Assembly (NCBI RefSeq): GCF_001424405.1
Contig: NZ_LMPS01000005.1
Span: forward strand, 434,001-498,000
Length of the DNA: 64,000 nt
Direction: 5' to 3'
Origin: Dyadobacter sp. Leaf189
GTDB taxonomy: Bacteria; Bacteroidota; Bacteroidia; Cytophagales; Spirosomataceae
Shown here: positions 1 through 11,500 of the stretch, one piece after another
How positions within the stretch are numbered: position 1 is the first letter of the stretch
Layout of the letters: each line of letters starts with the position of its first letter
Position numbers and translations under genes: made by a program
The notes under the pieces: model-generated
Databases searched by the model: none
What the model saw: only the letters and a program-made list of their open reading frames with translations
What the model was told of the DNA's origin: nothing

Positions 1-1725
1 AATTTCAGAACGGAACGGGCGGATCATCTGGGTGTGACATACGTAGCAGCCTTCGCGGACATACACATCGCGTCCCTGTAATTCCAGCGGCGTATAAGGT
101 TTTACTGCCGCAATAGTAGGTACATTGGATTTGATCATAAAGGTCGGGATCATCTCAATCATCCCGCCGATTGCCACTGCTACCAGTGCGAAGATCGTCA
201 GCGCCAATGGTTTGCGTTCAAACAGCCTGCGGTGCCAGTATTCGCTCTTTTCAGCATGCCAGATCGCATTAAGCGGCATTGCTTTTGCAGTTTCAGTCGC
301 CACCAGATTGCCTTTCAGCGCTGTCATCCAGAGGTTGTAGATCATCACGATAAACCCGATGATGTACAAGCTACCTCCCACAGACCGCAGGAAATAAAGC
401 GGCGCAAGCTGGGTAACTGTTTCCAGGAAGTTAGGGTATTTCAAAAGTCCTTCCTGCGTAAATTCTTTCCACATGGAGCTCTGTACCCAGCCAGCCCAAT
501 ACATTGGAATGGTATAGAAAAGGATACCCAGCGTACCAATCCAGAAGTGGAAGTTGGCTGCTTTTTGTGAGTATAACGGTCTGTTATATATGCGTGGGAA
601 AAGCCAGTATAATATCCCGAAAGTAAGGAAGCCGTTCCAGCCAAGCGCACCTACGTGCACGTGTGCTACGATCCAGTCGGTATAGTGCGCAATTGCGTTG
701 ACATTTTTGAAAGAAAGCATCGGGCCTTCGAAAGTAGCCATACCGTAAGCGGTGATTGCTACTACCATGAATTTGAGCACTACGTCGTCGCGCACTTTGT
801 CCCAGGCGCCGCGGAGTGTCATTAGTCCGTTGATCATCCCGCCCCATGAAGGTGCGATCAGCATCACTGAAAATACGGTTCCCAGGGTTTGTGCCCATTC
901 AGGTAAGGCAGTGTAAAGCAAGTGGTGCGGACCAGCCCAGATGTACAGGAAGATCAAAGCCCAGAAGTGAACGATTGATAACCGGTATGAATAGATCGGT
1001 CTGTTGGCTGCTTTCGGGAGGAAATAATACATCAAACCCAGATACGGCGTAGTCAGGAAGAACGCGACCGCATTGTGGCCGTACCACCATTGAACCAATG
1101 CATCCTGCACACCGGCATATACCGAGTAGCTTTTGAACAATGAGATCGGCAATGCGATGCTGTTGACCACGTGCAGCATGGCGACGGTGACAAAAGAAGC
1201 AATGTAAAACCAAACAGCCGCATAAATGTGCTCGGTACGGCGGTTGATCGTGGTCATGATCAGGTTGATCAATGCAGAAACCCACACGATCGCGATCGCC
1301 ACGTCAATCGGCCATTCCAGCTCGGCGTATTCTTTGGATGTGGTTAAGCCCATTGGCAGCGTGATCGCTGCGGCGAGAATGATAAACTGCCAGGCCCAGA
1401 AGTGGAAGCGGCTCAGTACCGGGCTCCACATCGGCGTGCGCAACACACGTGGCGCGGAGTAATAAAGACCGGTGAAAAATCCGTTTCCGACAAATGCGAA
1501 GATCACCGCATTGGTATGCAGCGGCCTGATCCGGCTGAATGTCAGAAAAGGTAAATCCATGTTGAGGTCGGGGTACACGAGCTGTAAAGCGGCGAGCAGC
1601 CCGACGAGCATCCCGATTAACCCGAATAGGATCGTCGCGATGGCAAAGTCGCGGACGATGCGGTTGTCGTATTGAAACTCATCCAGTTCAACCTGAGCCA
1701 GATCAGCGTGAGGAATGTTTGACAT
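1..1725 (-). CDS. ccoN: cbb3-type cytochrome c oxidase, fused CcoN-CcoO (partial, runs off left edge)
   Basis: This is the catalytic subunit of the high-affinity terminal oxidase in the inner membrane, which reduces O2 and pumps protons. The frame is open for 575 codons from the ATG at 1725 to the window edge. A CcoN-like stretch WYGHNAVAFFLTTPYLG is encoded near 1020-1080. In the same frame near 30-60 lies REGCYVCHTQ, the CcoO heme c site (CxxCH) followed by IRPFRSE. CcoN and CcoO are therefore one polypeptide, as is common in Bacteroidota. It lies downstream of ccoI and ccoS on the same strand. The end of the CcoO part and any ccoP are outside the window. Confidence 0.95.
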   Translation of the reverse strand, partial: MSNIPHADLAQVELDEFQYDNRIVRDFAIATILFGLIGMLVGLLAALQLVYPDLNMDLPFLTFSRIRPLHTNAVIFAFVGNGFFTGLYYSAPRVLRTPMWSPVLSRFHFWAWQFIILAAAITLPMGLTTSKEYAELEWPIDVAIAIVWVSALINLIMTTINRRTEHIYAAVWFYIASFVTVAMLHVVNSIALPISLFKSYSVYAGVQDALVQWWYGHNAVAFFLTTPYLGLMYYFLPKAANRPIYSYRLSIVHFWALIFLYIWAGPHHLLYTALPEWAQTLGTVFSVMLIAPSWGGMINGLMTLRGAWDKVRDDVVLKFMVVAITAYGMATFEGPMLSFKNVNAIAHYTDWIVAHVHVGALGWNGFLTFGILYWLFPRIYNRPLYSQKAANFHFWIGTLGILFYTIPMYWAGWVQSSMWKEFTQEGLLKYPNFLETVTQLAPLYFLRSVGGSLYIIGFIVMIYNLWMTALKGNLVATETAKAMPLNAIWHAEKSEYWHRRLFERKPLALTIFALVAVAIGGMIEMIPTFMIKSNVPTIAAVKPYTPLELQGRDVYVREGCYVCHTQMIRPFRSEI

Positions 1726-1751
1726 TGGTAAAGTAAAATTTAGTAATGCGT

Positions 1752-1919
1752 TTATGTGGTTTTTTTCTTGGTAGCAGGCATTTTATCGTCCATCAGGATG
1801 CGGACCGATGGCGTGTAATCGTCGTCGTAATGTCCTTTTCTGACGGACCAGATGAATGCACCCAGGAAGGCGATGGCGATGGATAAGCTGGCTGCTAGCA
1901 TCACGAAAATGGCTGTCAT
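1752..1919 (-). CDS. ccoS: cbb3 oxidase maturation protein CcoS
   Basis: A 55-residue ORF lies between ccoI and ccoNO. It begins MTAIFVMLAASLSIAIAFLG, a single membrane segment at about residues 3-24. A short polar tail follows with WSVRKGHYDDDYTP, which resembles the conserved CcoS pattern (W..K.GQ(F/Y)DD). CcoS is needed to insert heme and copper cofactors into cbb3 oxidase. The size, membrane segment, acidic motif and position between ccoI and ccoN all agree. The tail is unusually Lys/Thr rich. Confidence 0.9.
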   Translation of the reverse strand: MTAIFVMLAASLSIAIAFLGAFIWSVRKGHYDDDYTPSVRILMDDKMPATKKKTT

Positions 1920-2012
1920 GGCGGTGGTGATTTTGATTAATTCCGATGTTCAAAACTACTGGGCGCAGCTTCGCTAAATGATGACGCACGGGAGCAATTC
2001 ACATGACTTTGG

Positions 2013-4460
2013 TCAGTTTTTGAGCAATCGTGCTGCTGCCCGGCTGCTGGTAAATGTGGTAAATGCGACGATCGTGACCAGACTGACCGGCATCAGGATT
2101 GCGGCGATCACAGGCGAAAGCTGCCCGCCTATCGCAAGCGAAAGTCCGAACACATTGTAGACCACCGAAATGCCAAAACTGGCCTTAATGATGTTCTGAC
2201 CGGCTTTTGCCAGCTTGATGTAGGCGGGCAGCAGAGCAAGGCGGTTACCTTCCAGGATCAGGTCGCAGGAGGGCGAGAAGTTGTTGATGTCGTCAGAAAC
2301 GGCGACACCTACATTACTCTGGCGCAATGCACCGGCGTCGTTGAGGCCGTCGCCTACCATTAATACGTTCTTTTTTTCTGTTTCCTGCAAATGCCGGATG
2401 AACTGCAGTTTCTCTTCGGGTTTTTGTTCAAATAACAAATTGGATTTATTTCCAAAAACAGGCGCGAGAAAATCCTGGTCGGTGGGTTTGTCGCCTGAAA
2501 GCAGATAGGTGTCAAAACCTTTGCTTTGCAGTTTGGAGATCGTGAGCGGCAGGTTAGCCCTGTATTTGCTTTTGACCAAAAAATAACCCGGTACCTGCCG
2601 GTCAATAGATACAAATACCTGTGATGATCCCGCGGCCGCTTCCGTTTTTTGAAGTCCAACCCATTGGGCTGAGCCCAGTCTCACTTCCTGGCCTCCCCAC
2701 TGACAACTGATACCTGCGCCCGGTACTTCCTGGTACCCCATTAAGCCCCTGCGGCTCGCTTTTACGTTTGACAAAAAATCAACGATAACGCGGCTCAGCG
2801 GGTGTGAGGATTGGCTTGCAATTGTTTTAACGATCACCATTTCTTCCGGCGACAAGTCGTCTCCGACAAATGCAATCTCCACTTCGCTCGACTTGGTAAT
2901 AGTGCCTGTTTTATCAAAAACCACGGTATCGATCTTTGACAAACGTTCAATGGCGTCGGAGTTTTTGGGGTAGCAGCGGTTTTTGCCAAACAATGCAACC
3001 AGGTTTCCATTGGTGAATGTGGAAGAAAAGACCAGACCGCATGGACAAGCTACCAGCAAACAGGTAGTGAATGCACGGAATGCAGTTTCGGGATTGTCAT
3101 TTATAAAATACCAGAACAGAAAGGTAAGTGAGGCAATTACCAGTACGGTGGGAGAAAAGTAGCGGTTGATCCGGGCGGCCAGTGTATTGTTCTGATCCTC
3201 TTTTTCGCGGCCGAAGGTATCATTGTTCCAGAGCTGGGTAAGGTAGCTTTGAGAAACCTCGCGCAGTACTTCGAGCTCAATAGAAGGTCCGGTTTGTTTG
3301 CCGCCTGCGTAAATGGTATCGCCCTTTTTACGGCGCAAAGGTTCTGCTTCGCCTGACACGAAACTGTAATCGATCAAAGCTTCTGCGCTGAGGAGTACCG
3401 CGTCGGCGGGGATCAGTTCCTGGTTGCGCACCAGCAGCTGGTCACCCTTTTTGAGATCGGTAATAGGTGTACGCGTTTCGGTACCATTATTTAAAACTGA
3501 AACCGCAATGGGAAAGTAGGATTTGTAATCCCGGTCGAATGCAATACCCGCGTAGGTTTTATCCTGAAAAAAGCGGCCGACGAGCATGAAGAAGATCGCA
3601 CCCGCAAAAGAGTCGAGGTAACCCGGCCCGGTTTCAGTGAAAATCTGGTAGAGGCTGGTCAGGAAAATGCATATCAGTGCCAATGCGATCGGCGCTTCGA
3701 TGTTCATGTATTTGCCTTTCAATGCATTCCAGGCCGATTTGAAAAAGTCTGCCGCGCAATAGAACAGAACAGGCAGGCTCAGCGCCACATTCATATAGCT
3801 GAACGTTTTGCGCAGATCCTGGTCAATAGAGGAGGAGCTGAGGTGGAAATATTCGGGGAAGCTCAGCATCATGATATTGCCGAAAGCAAATCCCGCGATA
3901 CCGATTTTGTACAGTTTAATGCGGTTCCATTGCCGGATCCGTTTCCCTTCCAGATCGTTGAGGCTGATGTAAGGTTCGTAGCCCACGCGTGTGATCACGG
4001 CGGCAAGCTCACTTAGTTTTATTTTGGTTGAATCAAATGTAATGCGAAGCTTCTTTTCGGGGAAATTGACTACCGAGCTACGGATCGCCGGGTTGAACCG
4101 GTAAAGCTGTTCCAGCAGCCAGATGCAGGAGCTGCAATGCATTTTGGGAATATGCCAGTTGACACAGGAAAGTTTCCCATCGGTAAATTCGAGAATTTTA
4201 GTGGTTACCTCGGGTAAATCCAGGTAATCGTATTTACCATCAAAAAAGGAATTACCGGGAGATATACCTTGTGAGCCGTCGATGGCGTAATAGTCGCAAA
4301 GATCATTTTCTTTCAGCAGATCATACACTACAGAGCAGCCTTCACAGCAGAATTCGTGCTCGTCCAGAAAGATAACTTCGCTTTTCAGATCTTCCCCGCA
4401 GTGATAGCAGGTATGTTTTTCAGCCACTTCCTGTGGTGGCTCCATTACGGATTTGCTCAT
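2013..4460 (-). CDS. ccoI: copper-translocating P-type ATPase CcoI/FixI
   Basis: This 815-residue heavy-metal P1B-type ATPase supplies copper for cbb3 oxidase assembly. The N-terminus has Cys clusters (CYHCGEDL at 18-25 and CCEGC near 38-42), as in the Bacteroidota CcoI N-terminal metal-binding domain. An HMA domain with CSSC at 109-112 follows. Transmembrane segments lead to the ion-path motif ACPCG near 472. The phosphorylation motif DKTGT is near 513 and the hinge motif GDGLNDAGAL is near the C-terminus. The length is usual for the family. It is the first gene of ccoI-ccoS-ccoNO, with a 93-bp gap to ccoS. Confidence 0.95.
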   Translation of the reverse strand: MSKSVMEPPQEVAEKHTCYHCGEDLKSEVIFLDEHEFCCEGCSVVYDLLKENDLCDYYAIDGSQGISPGNSFFDGKYDYLDLPEVTTKILEFTDGKLSCVNWHIPKMHCSSCIWLLEQLYRFNPAIRSSVVNFPEKKLRITFDSTKIKLSELAAVITRVGYEPYISLNDLEGKRIRQWNRIKLYKIGIAGFAFGNIMMLSFPEYFHLSSSSIDQDLRKTFSYMNVALSLPVLFYCAADFFKSAWNALKGKYMNIEAPIALALICIFLTSLYQIFTETGPGYLDSFAGAIFFMLVGRFFQDKTYAGIAFDRDYKSYFPIAVSVLNNGTETRTPITDLKKGDQLLVRNQELIPADAVLLSAEALIDYSFVSGEAEPLRRKKGDTIYAGGKQTGPSIELEVLREVSQSYLTQLWNNDTFGREKEDQNNTLAARINRYFSPTVLVIASLTFLFWYFINDNPETAFRAFTTCLLVACPCGLVFSSTFTNGNLVALFGKNRCYPKNSDAIERLSKIDTVVFDKTGTITKSSEVEIAFVGDDLSPEEMVIVKTIASQSSHPLSRVIVDFLSNVKASRRGLMGYQEVPGAGISCQWGGQEVRLGSAQWVGLQKTEAAAGSSQVFVSIDRQVPGYFLVKSKYRANLPLTISKLQSKGFDTYLLSGDKPTDQDFLAPVFGNKSNLLFEQKPEEKLQFIRHLQETEKKNVLMVGDGLNDAGALRQSNVGVAVSDDINNFSPSCDLILEGNRLALLPAYIKLAKAGQNIIKASFGISVVYNVFGLSLAIGGQLSPVIAAILMPVSLVTIVAFTTFTSSRAAARLLKN

Positions 4461-4549
4461 GGTCTTCTTTTTTACCAGAACAAAATTGGAGCATCACGCA
4501 AAGGAAGTGGCTGACGGGCCTTATGCCAGAAAATGATTTTGGTCAGGAA

Positions 4550-5341
4550 TTACATCGATTTCCCGTTAGGCAGCACAAACGCGCGTCCCTTGTTTTGATA
4601 ACCATGAATTCCATTGCTGATAAACAAAATGACCGACACCGCGATCGCGTAATAAGCGATGGTCTGTTCATTGTCCCAGTTGGCAACCGCCACCGCGATC
4701 AACCCCCAAATCCCTACCATAGCCGATTCCCGCAGGTTGCGCGTCCAGGTAAGATAAAGGTACACGAGCCCGGCAACCGTGATCATAATAAGTGTCCAGG
4801 TCACTTCCGAGAGTCCGAAACGGTTCCATTCGATCTTGGTCAGGAAAGCGGCTACATTAGCAACCAGTGCGAGCAGAATCCAGCCGGTATACAATGCAAA
4901 CGGCCACCAGAGCAATGCCACTTTTTTAAATGAAATCAGCTCCATTTCCATTCTGGTATTGATGATGATCTGGATCAGGAAAAACAGCAATGCGCACATA
5001 ATCAGCACCGAAACGCCTGTATAATCATAAAGCCAGGCTATGATCCAGAGGCAGTTGGCCACACAGGTAAGTACAAAAAGCCAGCCGATATTCGCTACAT
5101 CGGGATCTGGTTGTTTGTTGTTAAAAAGGCCGCGGCTCTGGTAAACAATAAACCCTGCCAGACTGATGTAAATGAGTCCCCAGATTGAAAACGCGTAGCC
5201 GGCGGGTGTAAAAAGATTCTGGTATTCGCCGGAAACGCTTGCCATTGTATTTCCATTAAAAACGCCTGTATTGGAAAGATAGTTGACAAAAATCGTGACA
5301 AGTAGCGCAATGATGTTTGTTATTTGGAGTGTCTTTTTCAT
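4550..5341 (-). CDS. TspO/MBR-related tryptophan-rich membrane protein
   Basis: A 263-residue polytopic membrane protein with about seven or eight hydrophobic segments. Tryptophans are frequent and lie in helix-edge contexts, for example GYAFSIWGLIYI near 47-58, LWIIAWLYDY and LLWWPFALYTGW. This matches the long form of the TspO/MBR 'tryptophan-rich sensory protein' group, whose classical members are about 160 residues and bind tetrapyrroles. The ligand and role are unknown here. The adjacent cbb3 oxidase genes make a heme or oxygen link possible, but that is only inferred from position. Confidence 0.7.
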   Translation of the reverse strand: MKKTLQITNIIALLVTIFVNYLSNTGVFNGNTMASVSGEYQNLFTPAGYAFSIWGLIYISLAGFIVYQSRGLFNNKQPDPDVANIGWLFVLTCVANCLWIIAWLYDYTGVSVLIMCALLFFLIQIIINTRMEMELISFKKVALLWWPFALYTGWILLALVANVAAFLTKIEWNRFGLSEVTWTLIMITVAGLVYLYLTWTRNLRESAMVGIWGLIAVAVANWDNEQTIAYYAIAVSVILFISNGIHGYQNKGRAFVLPNGKSM

Positions 5342-5420
5342 AGGGTATTCACGTGTTACAAGTTGTTTTAAAAACTCCTAATAAAAAGGTGCCAAAGGAC
5401 ATCAAGGTTCGAAAAGCCCC

Positions 5421-5515
5421 AACAGCTGTTAGCTATTAGCAGTTAGCGATTAGCCCTTAGCTGACAGCCAATAGCTAACGGCCAACAGCTAACAGCTAGT
5501 AGCCAACAGCCAAAA
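5421..5515. repeat. degenerate TAGC-rich tandem and inverted repeat
   Basis: About 95 bp are built almost only of variants of TTAGC/GCTAA and AACAGC. The left half reads as TTAGC units and the right half as AGCTAAC/AACAGC units, so it is a quasi-palindrome as well as a low-complexity repeat. It lies between the 3' end of the surface-protein gene and the TspO-like gene and encodes nothing obvious. Confidence 0.75.
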
Positions 5516-5520
5516 CAAAA

Positions 5521-5545
5521 CCCCGCAAACCAACGGTTTGCGGGG
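5521..5545 (-). terminator. intrinsic terminator of the T9SS surface-protein gene
   Basis: An 11-bp perfect stem CCCCGCAAACC/GGTTTGCGGGG encloses a 3-nt loop. On the minus strand it is followed by TTTTGTTTTG. It starts 31 bp beyond the stop codon of the gene ending at 5576. Confidence 0.85.
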
Positions 5546-5575
5546 AGAGGAGGGGATTGTGAACGTTGAGCGAAA

Positions 5576-8500
5576 TTATTCCTTGATGATTTTAAAGACT
5601 TCGCCGCCTGTTGTCCTGATCAGGTAAATGCCCATTTGCAGGTTGCTTATGTCAATTTTGTTGGCGCCTGTTTTCAGATTTTGCACTTGCAGAATTCTGC
5701 CGGCAAGGTCTGTCAGCGTGAGCGTTTCATCTTCTTTTACCACTTTTTTAACCATCAGAATGACATCTTTCCTCGCGGGAACAGGGTATACCGAAGATGG
5801 ATCAGGCATAGTTTCGCTGCTCAATGTGACGATCTTGCTGAAAGTGGTAGTCCCGTCAAGATCAGTCTGGCTGATGCGGTAGTAAGCTGTTCCTGTCAGT
5901 GGCAAAGCTTCATTGAACCGGTATTCATGCATGCCGTCACCGATACCTTGCACCTGGCCGATTACTTCATAACGCCTTGCGTCCACGCTTTTGTGAATGG
6001 AGTAGGATGCTACGTCGGTTTCCTGCACTTTCCAGGAAATGACCGGCTGACTTTCTACATTGAGCGACGCCCTGACGGAAATCCAATGTACGGGAAGCGC
6101 ACTCGATTGTGTTTTGATAAAGAAGCCGCTGAAACCTGTTACATCGAAAGTGATCTCCCAGCGCTGGGCTGCTGCATTCCATACAATGGATTCGTCGGCG
6201 GGATCGATATTGACAGCTATGCCGTCATAACTGTCGGGTAAGCCTGTATCGTTGTTGCTGGTTCCGCTCCGTTTTTCAATCCGCAGATTGGCAATACGCT
6301 GTGCTTTCACTTCGTCACTGTCCGTGCTTAAAGGGAGGAGTATAGGAGGTGCCGGACTTTGCGTGTTGAATGCATTGAACTCTTCGTCGGTCGCATAAAG
6401 CGTGACGCGCGCAGTTGCATTGGCAGCATTTACGGCAGGTGCGATCTGATAATGCCGTTTTACATACTGGCCTGGCTGGTCGCTTTCGATCCAGATTCTG
6501 GCAGTAATGCTGCCCGAAACCGGCGCGTCACCGGTGGATTGTACCGTTGCGATGATCTGGCATTCCGAACCGTCGGCATTGAGTATCGCCGCTTCTCCGC
6601 TTGCTACGTTCTTGGTTGAAACGGCTTCATCACTAGCAAGAAGCTCCGATCCCGATGCGTTGCCCTGGTATTCATAAGCGCCTATATCAACGCTGCCACC
6701 CAGGATGCGTGCGCCTCCTGACAAGTCGGTGGTGATACCCGAAGGCAGGTAAGTTGCATTACCTGCATTAATCGCCGGACTGCAAAGCTGCAGGCGAAGT
6801 CCATCATCGGCTGTGCCAAAAATCAGGTCAGCACCTGCTGGCTGGGCCGGGTTTACAAAAAGCGGATCAGGGCTGTCATCCCCATTGTCAAGCGGCACGC
6901 CTTGTATGATGTTATTGCCGCCAGTGAATGACGTTGCGTAAAGAAAAAAGTTATTGTTAGCACTTTGTGCTGCCTGATTTCCCCACAGAATGTTATTATA
7001 CAGTGTAGCTGCAGCAAGCTGCGCGTACAGCACACCACCGCTGGCACTTGCAGTATTGGAATGGAATGTATTGTTGATCAGATCAAGCTGACCCGACAAC
7101 TGCAGCAGGGCGCCGCCATTTTCCGCTGTGTTGTTTTCGAAAACAGATCCCGTGATCTTCACTGCTCCGTTCGAAGAAAGGAATGCACCTCCCAGAGATC
7201 CGCCTGAATTTGCATTAAATACGCTGTTGCTGATCTCAGTCGGGGTTTGTACTGCGCCGACAGCACCAGCCAGGTTAGTAGAAATGTTGGAGGTGAAAAC
7301 GGAATTGTCAATCCGAAGGCGGCCTACCGGCGATCCATTGTAAGTTGAAGTGAGAATTGCCCCGCCAGACTGCGCAGAGTTATCGGTAAAGTAACAACTC
7401 CTGATGGTTATACGTGTGTCTGTCGTTATGATAGCACCGCCGCTTACCGCGACGGAGTTGTTAGTGAAACGGCAGTTGGCGAGAAGAAGCTTGTCAAAAT
7501 TCGGGTTCGAAATCGCCATAATTGCACCGCCGCTGGACTGTGGGAACGTTTCGCCATTGTAGGATGCAGATTTGTTTGGGTCATCTGCATTGCCATCCTG
7601 AAAGGAAAATCCGTCAATAACGAGACTGTCCGAAGCGGCATTCAGGCCGGCAATGGTAGCGACGTGGAAGCTATTGTCTGTTTTATCGCCCGACACGCCG
7701 ATATCTCCGCTGAGAATGGTAGGGTTGGCGGCAATGTTCCGCGTACCTCCGCCGGTAGGGTATCCGCCGTAAACTTTAATACCTCCCCTGTAAAAGGTAA
7801 ATGTGCTATCCCGGTTCGTGTCGCTGGTAGGGTAGTAGGTGCCTTGTGCTACGTAGATTTCAGATACACAGCTGATGTTTTTTGCCATAAAAACGGCATC
7901 GCTGAAAGACGCCAGTGCATTTGCCCAGCTGCTTCCGTCTCCCGGCGTAGTTACATTTTTATCCACATACATCACAGGTAAGCCGACAAGCACTCGGGTT
8001 GGTTTCGACGTCATGGAGCAGCCACTTCCGTCCGTAACCGTCACTGTGTAATCTCCCTGCGCCGTAGCTGTAATGGAAGATGAAGTTGCGCCGCCCGGAT
8101 TCCAGTTGTACGAAGCAAATCCTGCCGGTGCAGAGAGTACGACACTACCGCCGACGCAGAAACCGGTTGCTCCTGACGTGGTAATTACAGGCTCCGGAGC
8201 AAGGACTGTTACTTCTTTTGTACTAAGGCAGCGCGCCTCATTTACCACATAAATGACGTAGGTACCAGGCGCGAGATTTGGAAACACGTTCTCGGTATAG
8301 TACTCTCCGTCATCAAGTGTGTATAGTATCTCTTCACTACCATCCTGATCGGTTGATGCAGTAATGGTACCGGTTCTCTCGGTGCAGGTGGGCTGTGTTA
8401 TAGTTGCCTCAATTACAGGATAGCTTGAAACGGTCACAGTAATGGGCGAGGATGTGGCTGTACAACCTGCCGAATTGGTGACGGTCACCGTGTAATTGCC

Positions 8501-11500
8501 TGTTGTGCTTACCGTAGCCGAGGATGAATTGCCTCGGGTTGGGTTCCAGGTATATGCACTGTATCCTTCCGGCGCTGACAATGTAACCTCTCCGCCCGCG
8601 CAGAATGTAGTGGGGCCGCCGGCTGTGATAACAGGAATCGTGGTGCCTTCCGGCTGTGCGTTAATGGTAACGGATGCCGTAGTAAGGCAGCCGATGCTGT
8701 TTTTGATTTGCACCTGATATGTACCGGGTGCGAGGTCCTGAAAATCAGCTGTCGACTGGAATTCACCTTCACCGATTGCATAGGTGTAGCCGGTAGCAGC
8801 TGCATTGCCGGGATCAACCGTAATAGAGCCGGTCGCTTTTGAGCAGGATGGTTGCGTAACTACCAATACATCTTCGGAAGGATATTCAAAGACTGTAACA
8901 CTTGTAGCTGCTGATGTAGCAGTACATCCCGATGCATTCGTGGCGGTTACCGTGTAAGTACCAGACGCGGACACAGTAATGGAAGGCGTGGTTTCTCCGT
9001 TGCTCCACGTATAGTTTTCACCAGCCGTATATTCGTAAAATGCGTTTGTGCGAACAGGGAGATACGCTTTTTCATCGACTACAAAACCAGGTGACATCAA
9101 AGTCTCCCCACTTGGAAATGCAAGTTTTTGGTTCCAGGTGTTTGCAGCCGGATCGTACATCCAGAAGTCTCCCACATTTCCCGATGGGCTTATTCCGGCA
9201 CCCATATAGCCTTTGTTACCAATTGCAAAAGTTGCTGCATACTGTCGCCCTCCTCCTGCAAAGTCCGCTATTGTTTCCCAGGAATTGGTTGCCTGATCGT
9301 ACTTTTGAAAATCCGCCAACACAGATCCATTCCGAAAACCCGTTCCGGCGTAAGCAGCGCCACCAATGCTGAAAGCCGCTGCGGCTTCCCTTCCACCGCC
9401 TGGAATGGAGGCTTTTTCAGTCCAGCTGTCTGTGGCAGGATCATACTCCCACAAATCATCGTCGTAACCCGATGGGGTTAAGCCAAATCCTATGTAACCT
9501 TTATTTCCAATGCTGAATCCGGTTGCTTTGTAGCGCTTTGCGCCACCAAAATCAGCTTTTTGGGTCCAGGCATTGGCGGCAGGATCATATTGGAAGAAAT
9601 CTTTGGTCTGGTCACCATTATAACCGGTACCTACATAGCCGTAACCACCCACGGCAAAAGCAGCAGCTACACTGCGCGGGGATCCGGTAAAATCAGCTTT
9701 TTGCGTCCAGCTGTCGGTAGCAGGATCATATTCCCAGAAGTCACGCAGGTTGGTTCTGTCGGGCGCGACTCCTGTTCCGGTATATCCTTTGTTTCCAATA
9801 GTAAAGGAAATTGCCTGGCGCCGTTCGGCACCGCCGAAAGCAGCCTTTTGAGTCCAGTTTTCTATTACTTGGTTTGAAAGTGCCAGTATGGTGCTACCGT
9901 CAGGACAAATTTCACGCGTTGCTTCTCCGGCGATCAATGGTGTCGCGGGAGCCTCAGTTGTAGTTACCACAAAAGGTGCAGATGTAGTTACGCACCCTTC
10001 GCCGGTGGTAAGCGTAACTGTGTAAGATCCGGCCGTGGTGACGGTTAGTCTCGAATCGGTGCTACCACCAGGGTTCCATTGGTAATTGCCGCCAAAACCT
10101 TCCGGCGCCCGAAGTACCACGCTGCCCCCTTCGCAGAATGAAGCAGGTCCCTCGGCTATAATGTTCGGAATGATCGTGCGGGATCCATTGAATTCGTAGG
10201 CACCTATGTCAATGGTCGAATTGTAAATACGCGGCGCGCCACCTGCATCCGTAGTCACGGTAATACCCTCGTTTGTACCTGCATCGATAGCCTGACTGCA
10301 GCTTTGAAGCCGCAAACCGTCATCAGCTGTTCCAAAGACGCCATCATTCCCTTTCGGATTGTCTATGTTAACAAATTGCGGATTGACATCAATGCGACCT
10401 TCTCCTTCGTACCCGTTCGCGATAATACTGTTTACAACTTCAGGAGCATCAATAAAAAATACATTGCTATCCGCTAATCTCGCCGCGTTACCCCAGATGA
10501 TTGAATTTTTAAGTAATTGCGCGCCAAACATTCCGCCAGCACTACCTGCAGAATTTCTTGAAATGACACAGTTGATCATAGACATACTTGCGCTGTCATC
10601 CCGCTTGTACCAGTAAATTCCTCCACCTGAACCCTGTGGTGCGCTGTTCCCGGTAACAACGCAGTTTGTCATATTTAATGTTGCGTAACTGGCGATGCCG
10701 CCTCCCACATCCTCTGTGCTCGTGTTGTTCTCTATCAGGCAGTCAAAAAGTGTAATTGTAGACGATATAGAGCCGCGGATTCCGCCCGCAGATCTTGACG
10801 CGGTGTTGCCGCTAATAACGGAGCTGTAAAGTGTAACGGATGATTGTGCTGCCGATATGGCTGTGTACGAATTATTCAAAAATTTACATCCCGTAATTGT
10901 AGATGAGGAGTTTGCGTGGCTGTCTATCGAAGTGCCATTATTGTTGGTAAAAAGGCAGCTTGTAAAAACGGGATTGGAATTGTCAATACTTACTATGGTG
11001 CCATTATTATTTTCAAAAGTCGAATTGGTGATTGTGGGAGAAGTGCCAGACATGATAAGCAAGCCGCCGCTAGTTCCAGTGTTGGAGCGGAATACACAGT
11101 TGTCAATCACCGGAGACCCGTTTGTCACAATAATCCCACTTTGTGGCGTTGAACTGCTTAGTTGTTCGAAAAGACAATTTCTGATGATTGGTGATGCATT
11201 TTCCAAAGAGAATCCCTGACCCTGAGGACTGTTCTGGTTTCTCGTCATCTTGAATCCATCGAGTACGGTTGCATTAGTGATATCCCTTCCTACGAAGGTC
11301 CCATAGTCCTGGCCAACAACTTGCGTGATGCTGGATTCGCTTTGCAGGTTTCTCTGTGAAACCTGGGTTTCGTTGCCAGTAAAGTGTCCATAGTATTTGA
11401 CACCTTCTTTCAATACGAAAGGGTTATACGGGACAGTCTCGTAAGTTCCGCCCTTAACCCATATTTCATCACCGGCGTTTGCGGCGGTAATAGCAACCCG

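Noticed and set aside
5636-6241. 201-codon open frame on the plus strand inside the giant surface-protein gene
   Set aside because: It is antisense to a well-supported coding region with clear domains; the frame is a by-product of codon use.
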